Assembly (NCBI RefSeq): GCF_019375555.1
Contig: NZ_JAHXDN010000004.1
Span: 62,001 to 126,000 of the forward strand
From: Roseobacter insulae
Lineage (GTDB): Bacteria > Pseudomonadota > Alphaproteobacteria > Rhodobacterales > Rhodobacteraceae
Direction: 5' to 3'
Length of the DNA: 64,000 bases
The position numbers were made by a program, and so were the translations under genes. The notes below the pieces were generated by a model. It was given only the letters and a program-made list of their open reading frames with translations. It was not told where the DNA came from and did not search any database. Positions 42,937-52,281 of this stretch are shown piece after piece (within the stretch, counting starts at the first letter, position 1; every line of letters starts with the position of its first letter).

Positions 42937-43695
42937 TTATGTTTTCTCGTCACAGTTCGGCAAGGCGCCGAAATGCATCAATCCCTCGTGCACACCAGCG
43001 GCATGCGCCATGCGCGCGTGATAGAATGACCGCGGTTCAAGGGCGTCGATCAGTTCCCGTCGGGCGTTGCCCACGGCAATGCGATGTCGCGCTGCAAGGA
43101 ACATCGCCAGATCATTGCCGCTGTCGCCCGCGACCACAAGCCGCGCGCGGTCCACCCCGAAATGCCCGACCAGAAACAAGGTTGCCGCCGCTTTGCCTGC
43201 GCCCTTCGGGATCACGTCGAAGTCGTCAGGGCCGGACGCTATGATCTCGCATGCGATACCTGCTTGCGAAAGCGCGCGCCGGGCATTGGCCTGCGACTGC
43301 TCGCATGAAACGGCGAAGCTGACCTTGTACTTTGTCTGATAAATGCTGTCGTGCGGCACGTGCCCCAGCTCCGATAGAATTTCGAAGACCCTGCGATGTG
43401 GCCAGCCAGAAAACTGCGATTGCCAGGAACCGAGCTGCGCCCCGCCGACCGAAATTTCTGTTCCCAGGGCGGTTATCGTCGCTGCGGGTCTGAGGTTTGC
43501 CGGAAATTCTTCGGCCAACGTGGCTGCAACGCTTGCTGCGGGCCGACTGGAGTTTACCGAGAGTAACAGCGCGTCCCCGGCCTGTTCCAGCGCGTCAGCG
43601 AGTGCGAGCAGTGCGTCAGGGTCGCCAGTAAGCGTATCGTCGATGTCACTGACCAGAAGCCAAGGATGTGCATGTGCTGCGTCGAGGGGGCTCAT
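42937..43695 (-). CDS. HAD-IIB phosphatase of the sucrose-phosphate phosphatase (S6PP) family
   Basis: 252-aa HAD phosphatase. The nucleophile motif VSDIDDTLTGD (15-25) matches S6PP, and VVAGDSGNDLAMF carries the metal-binding acidic residues. It should dephosphorylate the disaccharide phosphate made by the glycosyltransferase encoded 23 nt downstream. Start codon overlaps the stop of the GH32-like gene (ATGA), so the three genes form one operon. Substrate sucrose-6F-phosphate or mannosylfructose-phosphate. Confidence 0.85.
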   Translation of the reverse strand: MSPLDAAHAHPWLLVSDIDDTLTGDPDALLALADALEQAGDALLLSVNSSRPAASVAATLAEEFPANLRPAATITALGTEISVGGAQLGSWQSQFSGWPHRRVFEILSELGHVPHDSIYQTKYKVSFAVSCEQSQANARRALSQAGIACEIIASGPDDFDVIPKGAGKAAATLFLVGHFGVDRARLVVAGDSGNDLAMFLAARHRIAVGNARRELIDALEPRSFYHARMAHAAGVHEGLMHFGALPNCDEKT

Positions 43696-45242
43696 GAAGT
43701 CGCGGGGAAGTCTGCGGCGGGCATTCGCAACTCGGGGTGGCGTGTCGTGGTGTAAACCGTCTCTTCCTCGCTGACCGAGCGGCGCAGCCGCTCCATCGTG
43801 ACGCTATCAAGTTTGAGCTGGGCAGACTCCGCGTAAAAGCCAACCCGCCCCACTGCATAGGCATCGTCAACGACACAAAGGGTCACGTGCCCGTCGATCG
43901 AGAACTCGATATACGTCCCGTGGGCGACGACCTCGATTTGCCACTCGCGCTTCGAGTTGTCTGCTAGGAAGTTCCCGCTCTGCAGGGAAACATAGTCGAA
44001 CGCATTTTCGAATTCCGGGCGCGGGTTTGCACCCCACCGCCTGATCTGGGCGTAGCCTTTAACAAGGTCGAGCGACAGGAAATAGCCGTCGCCCTCTTCC
44101 GAGCAGCGCAGAACCAGGCCGCACTTGCCAAGACCTTCCAGTTGAATGCGCGCCCGCATGCGAAAATCCTCATGCTCACCGGGCAGCAGAAATGCCTCGA
44201 AACCGCTGGGACAGGACACATGAACGCTGCCGTTATCACCGCTGATCGACGCATGCGGGTTTCCAAAAAGCGCGCTGTATTCAGCCGGGTTGGTCACATC
44301 GAAGGGGCTGTAGGTATTTGCATCGAAACCCTGGAAAGAGCGCAGCATCAGGCGCCCGGCATCATCGGTCGTCAGTTCTTTGGGCGGTGGCAGAAGGCGA
44401 GTGACCACATCTTTCCCATGGGCATTCACGCTGCGCTGAAAGAAATTGAACAAAAGGTACCTGTCATCCACGCGGCAGATCCGTGCCGCGTAGTTGCCTT
44501 TCGGCAGCAAGACATTATCCGCGAAATTCTTGTATGGGCCGCCAATATTCTCTGACTGCCAGTACCGGATCTTGGTATCCTCGCGTATCGAGCCGATCAG
44601 GTAGTAGCGCTCTCCCAAATGAAGCAGGTTGGGCACCTCGACATCGTCATAGAGGCCGGGAAAGTAAAACGGCGGGCCGAATTCAAACGTGTCAGGTGCC
44701 GTTTCTTTTGCGACTGCCACGCAGCCGCGGCGGATCACCGGCCCTTGTTTGACGCGCCCTGACGCAAGAAGCAGCCTTTCGCCCGTCGCAGGATCGGTAA
44801 AGAAGAACGGATCGCGGAAGCTGACCCATTTCCGGCCTTCATCGATGCTCGATTCATACCATTGCCCGGAAATCTCCAGCGGGTAAGATCCGTTTTCGCA
44901 CCGCGTCCATGTAAAAAGATCATCCGAGCGCGCCATGCCAACGCGCTGTACGCGACCGTATTCGCCCCGCGACAGCCCGGTGTAAAACATCCGCCATGCG
45001 CCCTCGCGCTCCGGATCTGGCGTCACGTGCATGGTCCACAGCATGTCGTCATCCCAGGCGCCCGGTTCGCCGACAAAAAGGGCATTGGTCACCCGGCGCC
45101 AGGTCATCCCATCCTTGCTGACGGCGTGGGCAATGAAGTCATGGTTGGGCAGTACCAGATGGAACAGGTGGTATAGCCCATCAGCGTAGACGACATCGAC
45201 GTCGCCGATGTCTGACTGCAGGAATCCATGCGATGCATACAT
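43692..45242 (-). CDS. GH32-like glycoside hydrolase (family J, five-bladed propeller)
   Basis: 516-aa protein without a signal peptide, so cytosolic. An N-terminal beta-propeller (about 1-300) has DIGDVDVVYADGLYHLFHL (nucleophile-Asp region), the transition-state motif RDP in WVSFRDPFFF and an acid/base candidate Glu in DVEVPNLLHL, diverged from the ECP of invertases. A C-terminal beta-sandwich (~350-500) follows, as in GH32 enzymes. It probably hydrolyses or phosphorolyses the disaccharide produced by the next two genes, giving a synthesis/degradation set. Catalysis is likely but the diverged E-motif leaves specificity open. Confidence 0.78.
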   Translation of the reverse strand: MYASHGFLQSDIGDVDVVYADGLYHLFHLVLPNHDFIAHAVSKDGMTWRRVTNALFVGEPGAWDDDMLWTMHVTPDPEREGAWRMFYTGLSRGEYGRVQRVGMARSDDLFTWTRCENGSYPLEISGQWYESSIDEGRKWVSFRDPFFFTDPATGERLLLASGRVKQGPVIRRGCVAVAKETAPDTFEFGPPFYFPGLYDDVEVPNLLHLGERYYLIGSIREDTKIRYWQSENIGGPYKNFADNVLLPKGNYAARICRVDDRYLLFNFFQRSVNAHGKDVVTRLLPPPKELTTDDAGRLMLRSFQGFDANTYSPFDVTNPAEYSALFGNPHASISGDNGSVHVSCPSGFEAFLLPGEHEDFRMRARIQLEGLGKCGLVLRCSEEGDGYFLSLDLVKGYAQIRRWGANPRPEFENAFDYVSLQSGNFLADNSKREWQIEVVAHGTYIEFSIDGHVTLCVVDDAYAVGRVGFYAESAQLKLDSVTMERLRRSVSEEETVYTTTRHPELRMPAADFPATS

Positions 45243-45580
45243 GCTGGCAGAATGTCCCGGGGCGCCCTGTTATGCAACCCGGAGCGAACGAAGCAGTGGC
45301 GCAGCTGGGTGACATCGCTCAATTATTTGTCACCGCGCCGCCGCAAACGGCGGATTCGACGCCCCGTGGCCCGTCAGCGACGCAGCCCAAGACCCGCGTT
45401 GCGCCGACCACTCTGTGGCCAACTGCCGGACTACGTGCTTAACGTCTCCCCCCGGTGTTCGGTCGATCCGGATCTCATGAACGCCGTAGCGTCCTTCAGA
45501 CCGCACAAGGTTTGCGTTCCCATGCCATGCCCGGAAGGTACTCATCTCAACCAACATAAGGCACTGCCGAGGTGATCAGG
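45243..45580. other. Intergenic region, promoter side of the sugar operon
   Basis: 338 bases between the DUF1523 gene end and the GH32-like gene start, both on the minus strand. A small hairpin CCGCC-GCAAAC-GGCGG sits at 45338-45353. No gene, no clear T-run terminator and no certain promoter were recognised. Confidence 0.35.
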
Positions 45581-46228
45581 TCACTTGGCGCGCCAGGTAT
45601 CGAGCCAGCGGTTGAGACGTGACCGCCGCGACGCGACGGCCTTTCCCGCAGCATCCACGCCGCCCTGAAAATCTGCCATGATCGGAGCGATGCGCGCTGT
45701 TCTGAAACGATGCCATAGCTTCCAGACGGTCAGAACACCTCCGAAAAAGAAGCACAGGATCAGCGTATTCATCACCGGGAAACCTTTCCCGGCATCCGGG
45801 CCGTCGACTGCGCGAAACCCGATGGCGTTGGTATAAATTGAAAAGAAGGGATTGCGCCACCCGTAGTGTCGCACGGCAATCCACCTCGGCTTGTCATAGG
45901 TCGAGATGAATTCGCTGGCCTCGGCCTGCAGGTTCGAGCTGTCGAATTTGAAGTAGGGGGGCCAGCGCCAGCCGGTATCTTCGTTGCGATAGACCATGAC
46001 CCGCCCGTTTCCCCGGGTCGTGTTGATCAATCGCAGATCACGGTTCTGAGTCTCGTTGTCCCCACTGTCGGCCTGTGCATAAAAAATGCGCGAAAACCCG
46101 GAGAAGTCTTTTCGGATGATTTCGGTTCCGGTCACCCTGACAATGTCAGTCTGCGGCAACGTATAGTGAAATGCCGTGGCCGTAAAAACCCAGAACAAGG
46201 TCCAGAATGTCCATTTGAAAAACGCCAT
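45581..46228 (-). CDS. DUF1523 family membrane protein
   Basis: 215-aa protein. ATG 46228 follows AAAGGACAC and gives MAFFKWTFWTLFWVF, a signal-anchor helix, then HYTLPQTDIVRVTGTEIIR, the DUF1523 hallmark. A second membrane helix (about 152-170, LILCFFFGGVLTVWKLW) precedes a basic cytoplasmic tail, so the middle ~120 residues face the periplasm. Function unknown. It is the last member, 131 nt downstream, of the minus-strand gene set containing the AAA+ ATPase, but it may belong to it only by position. Confidence 0.8.
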   Translation of the reverse strand: MAFFKWTFWTLFWVFTATAFHYTLPQTDIVRVTGTEIIRKDFSGFSRIFYAQADSGDNETQNRDLRLINTTRGNGRVMVYRNEDTGWRWPPYFKFDSSNLQAEASEFISTYDKPRWIAVRHYGWRNPFFSIYTNAIGFRAVDGPDAGKGFPVMNTLILCFFFGGVLTVWKLWHRFRTARIAPIMADFQGGVDAAGKAVASRRSRLNRWLDTWRAK

Positions 46229-46359
46229 GCCACGTGTCCTTTGGATAATCAGCTGCCCGTGTCGTTGCAGCAGCACGACAGACAGGCGCGGGATACGCCG
46301 CGTTTGCCAGTCCGAACGAGGGTGCTGACACTGACAAGATGGATGTGAAGCAACATGGT

Positions 46360-47679
46360 CTATCCTTTAACGGCACCCCAGGGTCCGACGCGCGCTACGA
46401 TGTCCTTTACAGGTGATTTGTGGCCGAAAAGTGCCTTGCGTGCGCCCGTTTTGTCCCTTTGGTATTCAGTGGTCAGAAACGTGACGACATACTCTTTTTT
46501 CGCCTCGCTCCAGCGCGCGTACTTTTTGTAGAAAAGGGACTTATGGCAGATAAACAGCTGCCGGATGTCCTTGCTCGAAAGCTCGCTCAGAAGCATGTTG
46601 ACCAGATCCGCGTCCTTATGATCGCTGGCACGCAGAGTATAGAAGTAAGCCGGGTCTTCAGATGAAATCCTGGGCCAAGCGCCGTCGTTCTCGGCCCAGT
46701 TCACCAGTGCCGCCAGCGTGTGGAATTCCTCCGGCAGCTCCCCCGCATGCTCACGTACGAGACGGCGCATGTCGGTGCGTGACCTGTCTGTCAGGTTCAG
46801 GTCGGCGCCCGCCAGCGCATCGACCAGAATGAAATCCATCTTTTGCCGCAGGATCGCGCCCGCATCTACCCCGCGAGCCTTTGCAATGGGCTCTACCAAG
46901 TCATTGAATTCAAGGAACTTGGCAATGCGGTTGCGCTCCGACAGATCAAAGATGTATTTGATCGGAAGGTCTTCCAGAACAGTCTTCTCGCCGCTTGTGA
47001 TCAGTGCCGGGTGATCCACGTCCTGAAACAGGTACACGCCGCCGAAATGGTCAGACCAGTAATTGCGCTGGTCAAAGCTCATTTCCTTAAGCTCAATCGG
47101 ATTCCGCACCACATCGCCCGTTTCACCCGCAAGCGCGATCATCTGGGCGATCAGAACGTCATCGAACCAGGCATCCTCTTCGTTCAGGAACGTCTCCACC
47201 TTGGTGCTCAGCTTCTGCGCCTGCTGGATCGCACCCGACGTCGTGTCGGCCTCGATCCGAACCCGGCGGATATCTAGCAGGCGCATTGGGGTCGACATGT
47301 CGTAGACTGAATTGATCAGTTCGCCCGCAACAGCATCACGCGCCGTGAGCGCGAAAAGCGCTGATTCATTTTCTTCAATGAACTGGCGCAGGATTCCACG
47401 CGAGGTCGAGAATTTGGCCTCCAGCAGCGGTGCGCGTTTTTGATCAGTTGTCAGCAGGATAAACTGCCGGTTTACACCTGCGTGATTGAGGTAGAGCGGG
47501 TCATCCAACTCAAATCCGATCTCGGGGGAATATCCGGAAATGTCGACATAGAAATCCGTAAGCTTGGTGGTTTTTCCCGTCAGATGCCGGAGCGCGCGGT
47601 TGTACCGTTCCACCAACGTGGGCGACGCCACATGCACAAGATTGCCAAACATCAGGCCCGATTTGATGAGGCGATTCAT
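46360..47679 (-). CDS. Uncharacterised cytoplasmic protein linked to AAA+ ATPase
   Basis: 439-aa protein. ATG 47679 with GAGG upstream is preferred over the longer frame, whose extra residues look random. No signal peptide, membrane segment or catalytic motif. It starts MNRLIKSGLMFGNLVHV and includes TTDQKRAPLLEAKFSTSRGILRQF in the first third and a C-terminal region rich in Lys/Arg and aromatics. It resembles what I recall as DUF6638, unverified. Encoded 65 nt after the AAA+ gene on the same strand. Probably a partner or client-recognition subunit of that ATPase. Confidence 0.72.
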   Translation of the reverse strand: MNRLIKSGLMFGNLVHVASPTLVERYNRALRHLTGKTTKLTDFYVDISGYSPEIGFELDDPLYLNHAGVNRQFILLTTDQKRAPLLEAKFSTSRGILRQFIEENESALFALTARDAVAGELINSVYDMSTPMRLLDIRRVRIEADTTSGAIQQAQKLSTKVETFLNEEDAWFDDVLIAQMIALAGETGDVVRNPIELKEMSFDQRNYWSDHFGGVYLFQDVDHPALITSGEKTVLEDLPIKYIFDLSERNRIAKFLEFNDLVEPIAKARGVDAGAILRQKMDFILVDALAGADLNLTDRSRTDMRRLVREHAGELPEEFHTLAALVNWAENDGAWPRISSEDPAYFYTLRASDHKDADLVNMLLSELSSKDIRQLFICHKSLFYKKYARWSEAKKEYVVTFLTTEYQRDKTGARKALFGHKSPVKDIVARVGPWGAVKG

Positions 47680-47744
47680 GTGCGTACGCCTCGGATCGCC
47701 GACACGGCCAGCCCCGCGACTGGTATGACACACTTAGCCACCAC

Positions 47745-49679
47745 CTACGTCTTCCCCTCCAGATACCGCCTCTTGGCCTCTTCCATCCGTCCCATCTCGC
47801 GCACCGCGTTTTCGATCGCCACTTCATCGGACTTGTCAGCATAGCGGAACTCGCTGTCGGCGTAGCGGTTGATCTCCTGAATGACCATATCCACGGTGAT
47901 TGGTCGGCGCAGGTCTTCGATCATGCCCATCTTGGTTGCGTAGTCCTTGAACAGGAACAGATCCGGGTTTTCCATCCATTCGTCGGGCAGTTCGAAATCC
48001 ATCGCGCGGACTTTGACGGCGTCGGTGATGTTCTTGATCGCCCGGCCGGTGAACCGGTCGTCCGCTTCCTGAATGGCCTTGAGGTATGTGCCCAGTTTGG
48101 CAATCGTGTCGAGCTTGCCGATCTGCTTGTCCACCGCGTCATAGACCCGCAGCAGCCCGTCTTCGTGAGGGCGCGCGTGGCTCTCGAAAGAAGCCGCAAC
48201 CGCCTTCTTGATTTCCTGGGCTGCAAAAGCCTCATGATCGCCCAGAGGGATATCGTGGTTTTTACCCATCAGCAGATTGAGAATATCGATGTAATCCTCG
48301 CGCGTGATCGGCCCGTCGACCAGAAACCGCGCACCGGCCCGCTGGCGCAGGGCGTCATCGACGTTTTCAGGGTAATTCGAGAACATGCCAAAGGTGCAGT
48401 TGCCACGCACCACGGTATTGGCCCCGGCAAAGCTTTCCATCAGCACGGCGGTGATCTCAAGCTGGCCCGCACTTGATTGCCGGTCGCCGCGTTTGCCTGC
48501 AAGCTGGTCGATATCGTCAATGGTGCCAAAGCCGATTACACCGGGATCAATAACGGTATTAATAAAGGCCTTTGCGTTCTGCGCCGATTTGCCCTGGTAG
48601 CTGTCGATGCTGTCCGTGCTCAGATTCTGATAGCGAAAGACATAGCCGGCATTCTGGCAGTAATCGTTGATCAGCCCCGCCATCATCTGAATCAGCGTCG
48701 TTTTGCCGGTGCCCGGTTTGCCATCTCCCATGAAGGTAAAGATAAAACCGCCCAGTTCCGCAAATGGATTGAGGCGCCGTTCGAAGTCGTAGGCCATCAG
48801 CATCTTCGAGAGCTTCAGCGCCTGGTACTTGGCAATATGGTTGCCCACAACTTCATGCGGTTTTTTGAAGGTCATGGTCAGGGTGGAGGATTTCGCCTTG
48901 GAGGCGGGCGTGAAGCCGTGGATCGTGAAATCATCCGCTTCGACACGCCAGCTGGCGCCGGTGAACGCGGCCAGCCGACCGGTGTTCTGGGCGCGCAACG
49001 CGATCTTTTCCATCAGCTGTTCAGCAAAGGCCGTCACCGTGCCCACCAACCGCGCATCGTCATCGGCATGGGCCGCGATGTCCTGATCCAACTCCCACAA
49101 GGCACCGTGCAGCGCCACCTGCGCGTTGTCGGTCAGCACCTCTTCGACCTCGCCCACCTCAACGGAGACTTCGGAGCCATGCGGGCCAAGCAGAAAGGCG
49201 GTGGCATTGGCAAAGACATGCGCCACAACCAGTGCTTCTGCCCCGAGGAATTCGGCGAATTCCGTTTTCCGGCCGGCGGGCAGCGATCCGCTGAAATTGC
49301 TGCGCCGCAGGTCCGACAACCCCGTTGCCTCTGCGTAGTTTTCACCCACGGCCAGTGCGATGGCCAGCGCCCTTCGCATCAGATGCATGACGGTGGCCTG
49401 CAACGGGCTGACCAAAGGGTTGTCGCCATCGGCGGAGCGGATACGGTCAATCAGGTGCACCCCTTCGGGACGCGCGGTCGCGCGGGTCACCAGGCCCGGC
49501 GTGGTGCTGCGGAACCGCCGGCGGCCGCCAACACCGCTGGAGCGTTCCTGGGTCTGCGTCTCCTTGGGCTTGGCAATGCGCGGCGTGTGATCAAAACCAT
49601 CCAGCATGGCGACGGCTGCGTCGTAATGCTTGGCGATATCTTCTTCGCGTAGTTCCATCGTGTCGGCTGTCAGGCTCAT
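47745..49679 (-). CDS. AAA+ family ATPase of uncharacterised module
   Basis: 644-aa protein. The first ~300 residues have no recognised domain. The AAA core starts near 310, with Walker A GDGKPGTGKTT (318-328), Walker B TIDDID (386-391, with Asp in the usual Glu position), a sensor-1-like GMFSNYPENVDDALRQRAGARF (431-452) carrying probable arginine-finger residues, and a long helical C-terminal part. ATG 49679 is chosen because the TTG alternative lacks support. No transmembrane segment. The neighbours on both sides are unknown proteins with the same orientation, so it is likely the motor of a multi-protein cytoplasmic machine. Confidence 0.82.
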   Translation of the reverse strand: MSLTADTMELREEDIAKHYDAAVAMLDGFDHTPRIAKPKETQTQERSSGVGGRRRFRSTTPGLVTRATARPEGVHLIDRIRSADGDNPLVSPLQATVMHLMRRALAIALAVGENYAEATGLSDLRRSNFSGSLPAGRKTEFAEFLGAEALVVAHVFANATAFLLGPHGSEVSVEVGEVEEVLTDNAQVALHGALWELDQDIAAHADDDARLVGTVTAFAEQLMEKIALRAQNTGRLAAFTGASWRVEADDFTIHGFTPASKAKSSTLTMTFKKPHEVVGNHIAKYQALKLSKMLMAYDFERRLNPFAELGGFIFTFMGDGKPGTGKTTLIQMMAGLINDYCQNAGYVFRYQNLSTDSIDSYQGKSAQNAKAFINTVIDPGVIGFGTIDDIDQLAGKRGDRQSSAGQLEITAVLMESFAGANTVVRGNCTFGMFSNYPENVDDALRQRAGARFLVDGPITREDYIDILNLLMGKNHDIPLGDHEAFAAQEIKKAVAASFESHARPHEDGLLRVYDAVDKQIGKLDTIAKLGTYLKAIQEADDRFTGRAIKNITDAVKVRAMDFELPDEWMENPDLFLFKDYATKMGMIEDLRRPITVDMVIQEINRYADSEFRYADKSDEVAIENAVREMGRMEEAKRRYLEGKT

Positions 49680-49746
49680 CTCGGCATCCCCGATCTTCAA
49701 TAGTTACCAGCAACGCACTTGCGCCCTGTTGGGCCCGTCAGGCCAA

Positions 49747-50874
49747 TCAATATCTCAGCACCCGACCACCCGGGCTCACCACGAACTTCGTTACACTGGC
49801 GAACCCCGGCGGATTTTTTTCCGCCAGCACCTGATACGGGCGTTCAGGCAATATGATACTGCGCTCCATACGGGTGGCCCCGGTGTCCACGCCCCGGCCC
49901 GAGAACGGATCAAGCGCGAAAACCTCGCGCTCCACCCTGCCGAACCAGCCGGCGCGCTCCTCGATCACACGTTCGCTTTCCAGCACCTCGTCCGTCCAGG
50001 CGAGCGTCCAGTCCTGGCCTTCGGGGGCCATCGCCTCCTTCAGGACGTCGCGCATCGGGCCCGTCTGGCGGGTGAATGTGTGCGAATACATCGGGCCCAC
50101 ATGTAACCGGCGCAACCTTTTGGGATGCAGATCGTCAAATGCCTCGTCGAAGCCTTTGGCGATGGTCAGAAGCTTGAGCCCGCCAAGCGCCTGCCCCATC
50201 AGGTGCGCCTGAGCTTCGGGCCAGCGGCGTTCGTCATGAGGCAGCGGCGTTCGCCCTGTGTCCTCCACAGTCATCAGGTAGATCGTCGGCAGGTTCACCT
50301 GACTGTCATAGACGGCCCAATGCAGCAGATAGCTGCGGCGACCGTCCACCCCGCCCAGCCAGTAGACTTGTGGATCGTTTTGCGCCCAGAAAAGATAACC
50401 CTTCGTCAGTTCTTCATAGTACAACCGTTGAGACAGAGCGAACTGCAGGCGTGTGGGGGTCTCTCGTTCGCCGATAATCTGCTCGACCATCTGTGCCTTG
50501 AGCCGCTGTGCACTGGGCATGTTGCTCAGGTGGTGATCGGCCTGTTGTGCGTCATTGGCCATGATGAGCAGCTCGTTGAAAACCGGGAACCCGCTTTCGA
50601 CACTGTCCATTGAAAGCGAGCCGAAAAAATGACCGGTGTCGCGCCCGACCAACAGGTATTTCATCGCAAGAGCCCGAAACGTATAGGAGATACCCTGTAC
50701 ATACCCGGTGAGGATTTCCACCTCCTCCTTGCTCAGACTGCCTTCGGCCTGCATGACCGCCGCAACGCGTGCGAGATGCCCGGTGATCCGCTCGAACTTG
50801 GCAAAGTAGCGGCGTGACGCGAAAACATCGGACAGCCCAATATGTCCGTTATTATGGGCACCACTTTCAGTCAT
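49747..50874 (-). CDS. Uncharacterised protein of the AAA+ module
   Basis: 375-aa soluble protein. The N-terminal half is helical (FERITGHLARVAAVMQAEGSL). The middle carries YWLGGVDGRRSYLLHWAVYD and IYLMTVEDTGRTPLPHDERRWP, and the C-terminus is basic and beta-rich (FASVTKFVVSPGGRVLRY). No known domain recognised, and no cysteine. It lies between the coiled-coil gene (97 nt) and the AAA+ gene (67 nt), same strand. I infer a structural or regulatory subunit. Confidence 0.7.
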   Translation of the reverse strand: MTESGAHNNGHIGLSDVFASRRYFAKFERITGHLARVAAVMQAEGSLSKEEVEILTGYVQGISYTFRALAMKYLLVGRDTGHFFGSLSMDSVESGFPVFNELLIMANDAQQADHHLSNMPSAQRLKAQMVEQIIGERETPTRLQFALSQRLYYEELTKGYLFWAQNDPQVYWLGGVDGRRSYLLHWAVYDSQVNLPTIYLMTVEDTGRTPLPHDERRWPEAQAHLMGQALGGLKLLTIAKGFDEAFDDLHPKRLRRLHVGPMYSHTFTRQTGPMRDVLKEAMAPEGQDWTLAWTDEVLESERVIEERAGWFGRVEREVFALDPFSGRGVDTGATRMERSIILPERPYQVLAEKNPPGFASVTKFVVSPGGRVLRY

Positions 50875-50971
50875 CCGGCGTCGGCGTCTCCGATCAGGGG
50901 GGAGTGGCCTGGCTCCGCCACAAGAAGATGCGCTATCGCAACAGTTCTGCAGACCAACCTAAACGTCACAT

Positions 50972-52051
50972 TCATTCCGTGCCATAAAGGTTCTTGTCGT
51001 GCTTATCGATGATCTTCTGGAACCTGCGGGCAAACCGTTCGTCGGCCTTGGCCTTGGCCTCCAATACATCGCGGGCAAAAACCATGTGGTCCTCGTGCGC
51101 TTCCATCATTTCGGCCATCTTCTTGTTTGTCGCAGCACCGATACCTGCCATGGCGGTTTGCGCCTCCTGATCTGTTTCGACGCCGATTTCGTTGATCCGG
51201 TGCGCGACATCCTGTTGCTGCGCCGTTTTCAATGACTTGGTCAGCGCATCATAGAGCACGACGCGTTGCTTGGTGTCGGTTTGCAGCTTGTTTATCAGCA
51301 CCATCTGGGTAGCCGCCTGATTTTGCAGGCTGTCCACCCAGGTTTTTCCCTTTTCGATATAGCGTTCCAGCGTTTGCGACTTGGCCAGTTTGACCTGCTC
51401 CTGCTGAACCATGTCGTTGTAGGTCGTATTCAGATCAGCCAATTCGGTTTCCAGCTTGGTGCGTGCCGCCGCATCGGTTTCATTGGCGATCTTGTTTTCC
51501 AGCTCGATGATCTTGGGATCCAGCGCCTGAATATCGGCGCGCAGGTTTTCAAGCTCCCCGACACTGATTTCTCGCTCGTCCAGCGTTTCGTTCAGATTAT
51601 CGCTCACTTTGGTTTTGTGCTCCTCCAGCGTTGCCAGCTGTCCTTCGAGCAGTTTCACGATGATGTCCGATTTGCTGATCAGGTCCTGCAGCTTGTCATC
51701 GATGCTGGCCGTGCGCACACGTTCCTGTCGCATGCTGTCAGATTTGGCCTTGCTGAAAATACCAACAAACCCCTCCCAGCCGGTCTTGTTGCGCATTTCG
51801 TCAAAATCACGCGAAAAGGCGGATGTGATATCATCCAGTCCCATGATCAGTTCGGCGATATTGGCGTTCATGATTTCGGTATGCGCGTGGACATCTTCCA
51901 GCGAGGCGTTTTCAATATCCAGCATGGCATCTTCGCCACCCTTGATCTTGGCTCGCGCCGTTTCAATTCTGCCTGTCAACTCGGCGATCTTGGCCTGAGC
52001 CTCGTTCACCTGCGCCTGCGACTCTTTAACCTGCGCGCCCAAATCCGCCAT
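50972..52051 (-). CDS. Coiled-coil protein of the AAA+ module
   Basis: 359-aa protein made almost entirely of alpha-helix with heptad patterns (for example residues 3-40, 135-215 and 225-345). It contains no Cys and few aromatics, many Gln/Glu/Lys, and the strings LEGQLATLEEHKTKV and IIELENKIANETDAAARTKLE. ATG 52051 follows AAAGGAC. It may be a filament or scaffold. A distant resemblance to TelA-like helical proteins is possible but I cannot establish it. First gene of the minus-strand module, divergent from the LysR gene. Confidence 0.75.
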   Translation of the reverse strand: MADLGAQVKESQAQVNEAQAKIAELTGRIETARAKIKGGEDAMLDIENASLEDVHAHTEIMNANIAELIMGLDDITSAFSRDFDEMRNKTGWEGFVGIFSKAKSDSMRQERVRTASIDDKLQDLISKSDIIVKLLEGQLATLEEHKTKVSDNLNETLDEREISVGELENLRADIQALDPKIIELENKIANETDAAARTKLETELADLNTTYNDMVQQEQVKLAKSQTLERYIEKGKTWVDSLQNQAATQMVLINKLQTDTKQRVVLYDALTKSLKTAQQQDVAHRINEIGVETDQEAQTAMAGIGAATNKKMAEMMEAHEDHMVFARDVLEAKAKADERFARRFQKIIDKHDKNLYGTE

Positions 52052-52281
52052 CAATTGTCCTTTTCCGATTCATCAGCTTTCTCGTTCGCCACCATATACG
52101 CATTTGTGGCAGGTTTAAGTCTCTTGCATTTCTCTTCCCGGTGACAGCCCGTTTTTTCGCCCCCGTCAGATTGGCGGTGGTGCGCATCGGGCACAGTGCC
52201 ACAGATGCAGCGGGAAACGGCCACGCAACACGCTCCGATTATTTGATCGCGCGAAAAATCGATTCATGTGATGAATGGCGC

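Noticed and set aside
44457-44472. GGTACCTG match to the palindromic element upstream of the AraC gene
   Set aside because: Single half-match inside a coding region. Expected by chance.
48477-49652. 391-codon plus-strand open frame antisense to the AAA+ ATPase gene
   Set aside because: It is a composition shadow of the GC-rich gene. Its translation has no domain and no ribosome site, while the minus strand carries intact Walker motifs.
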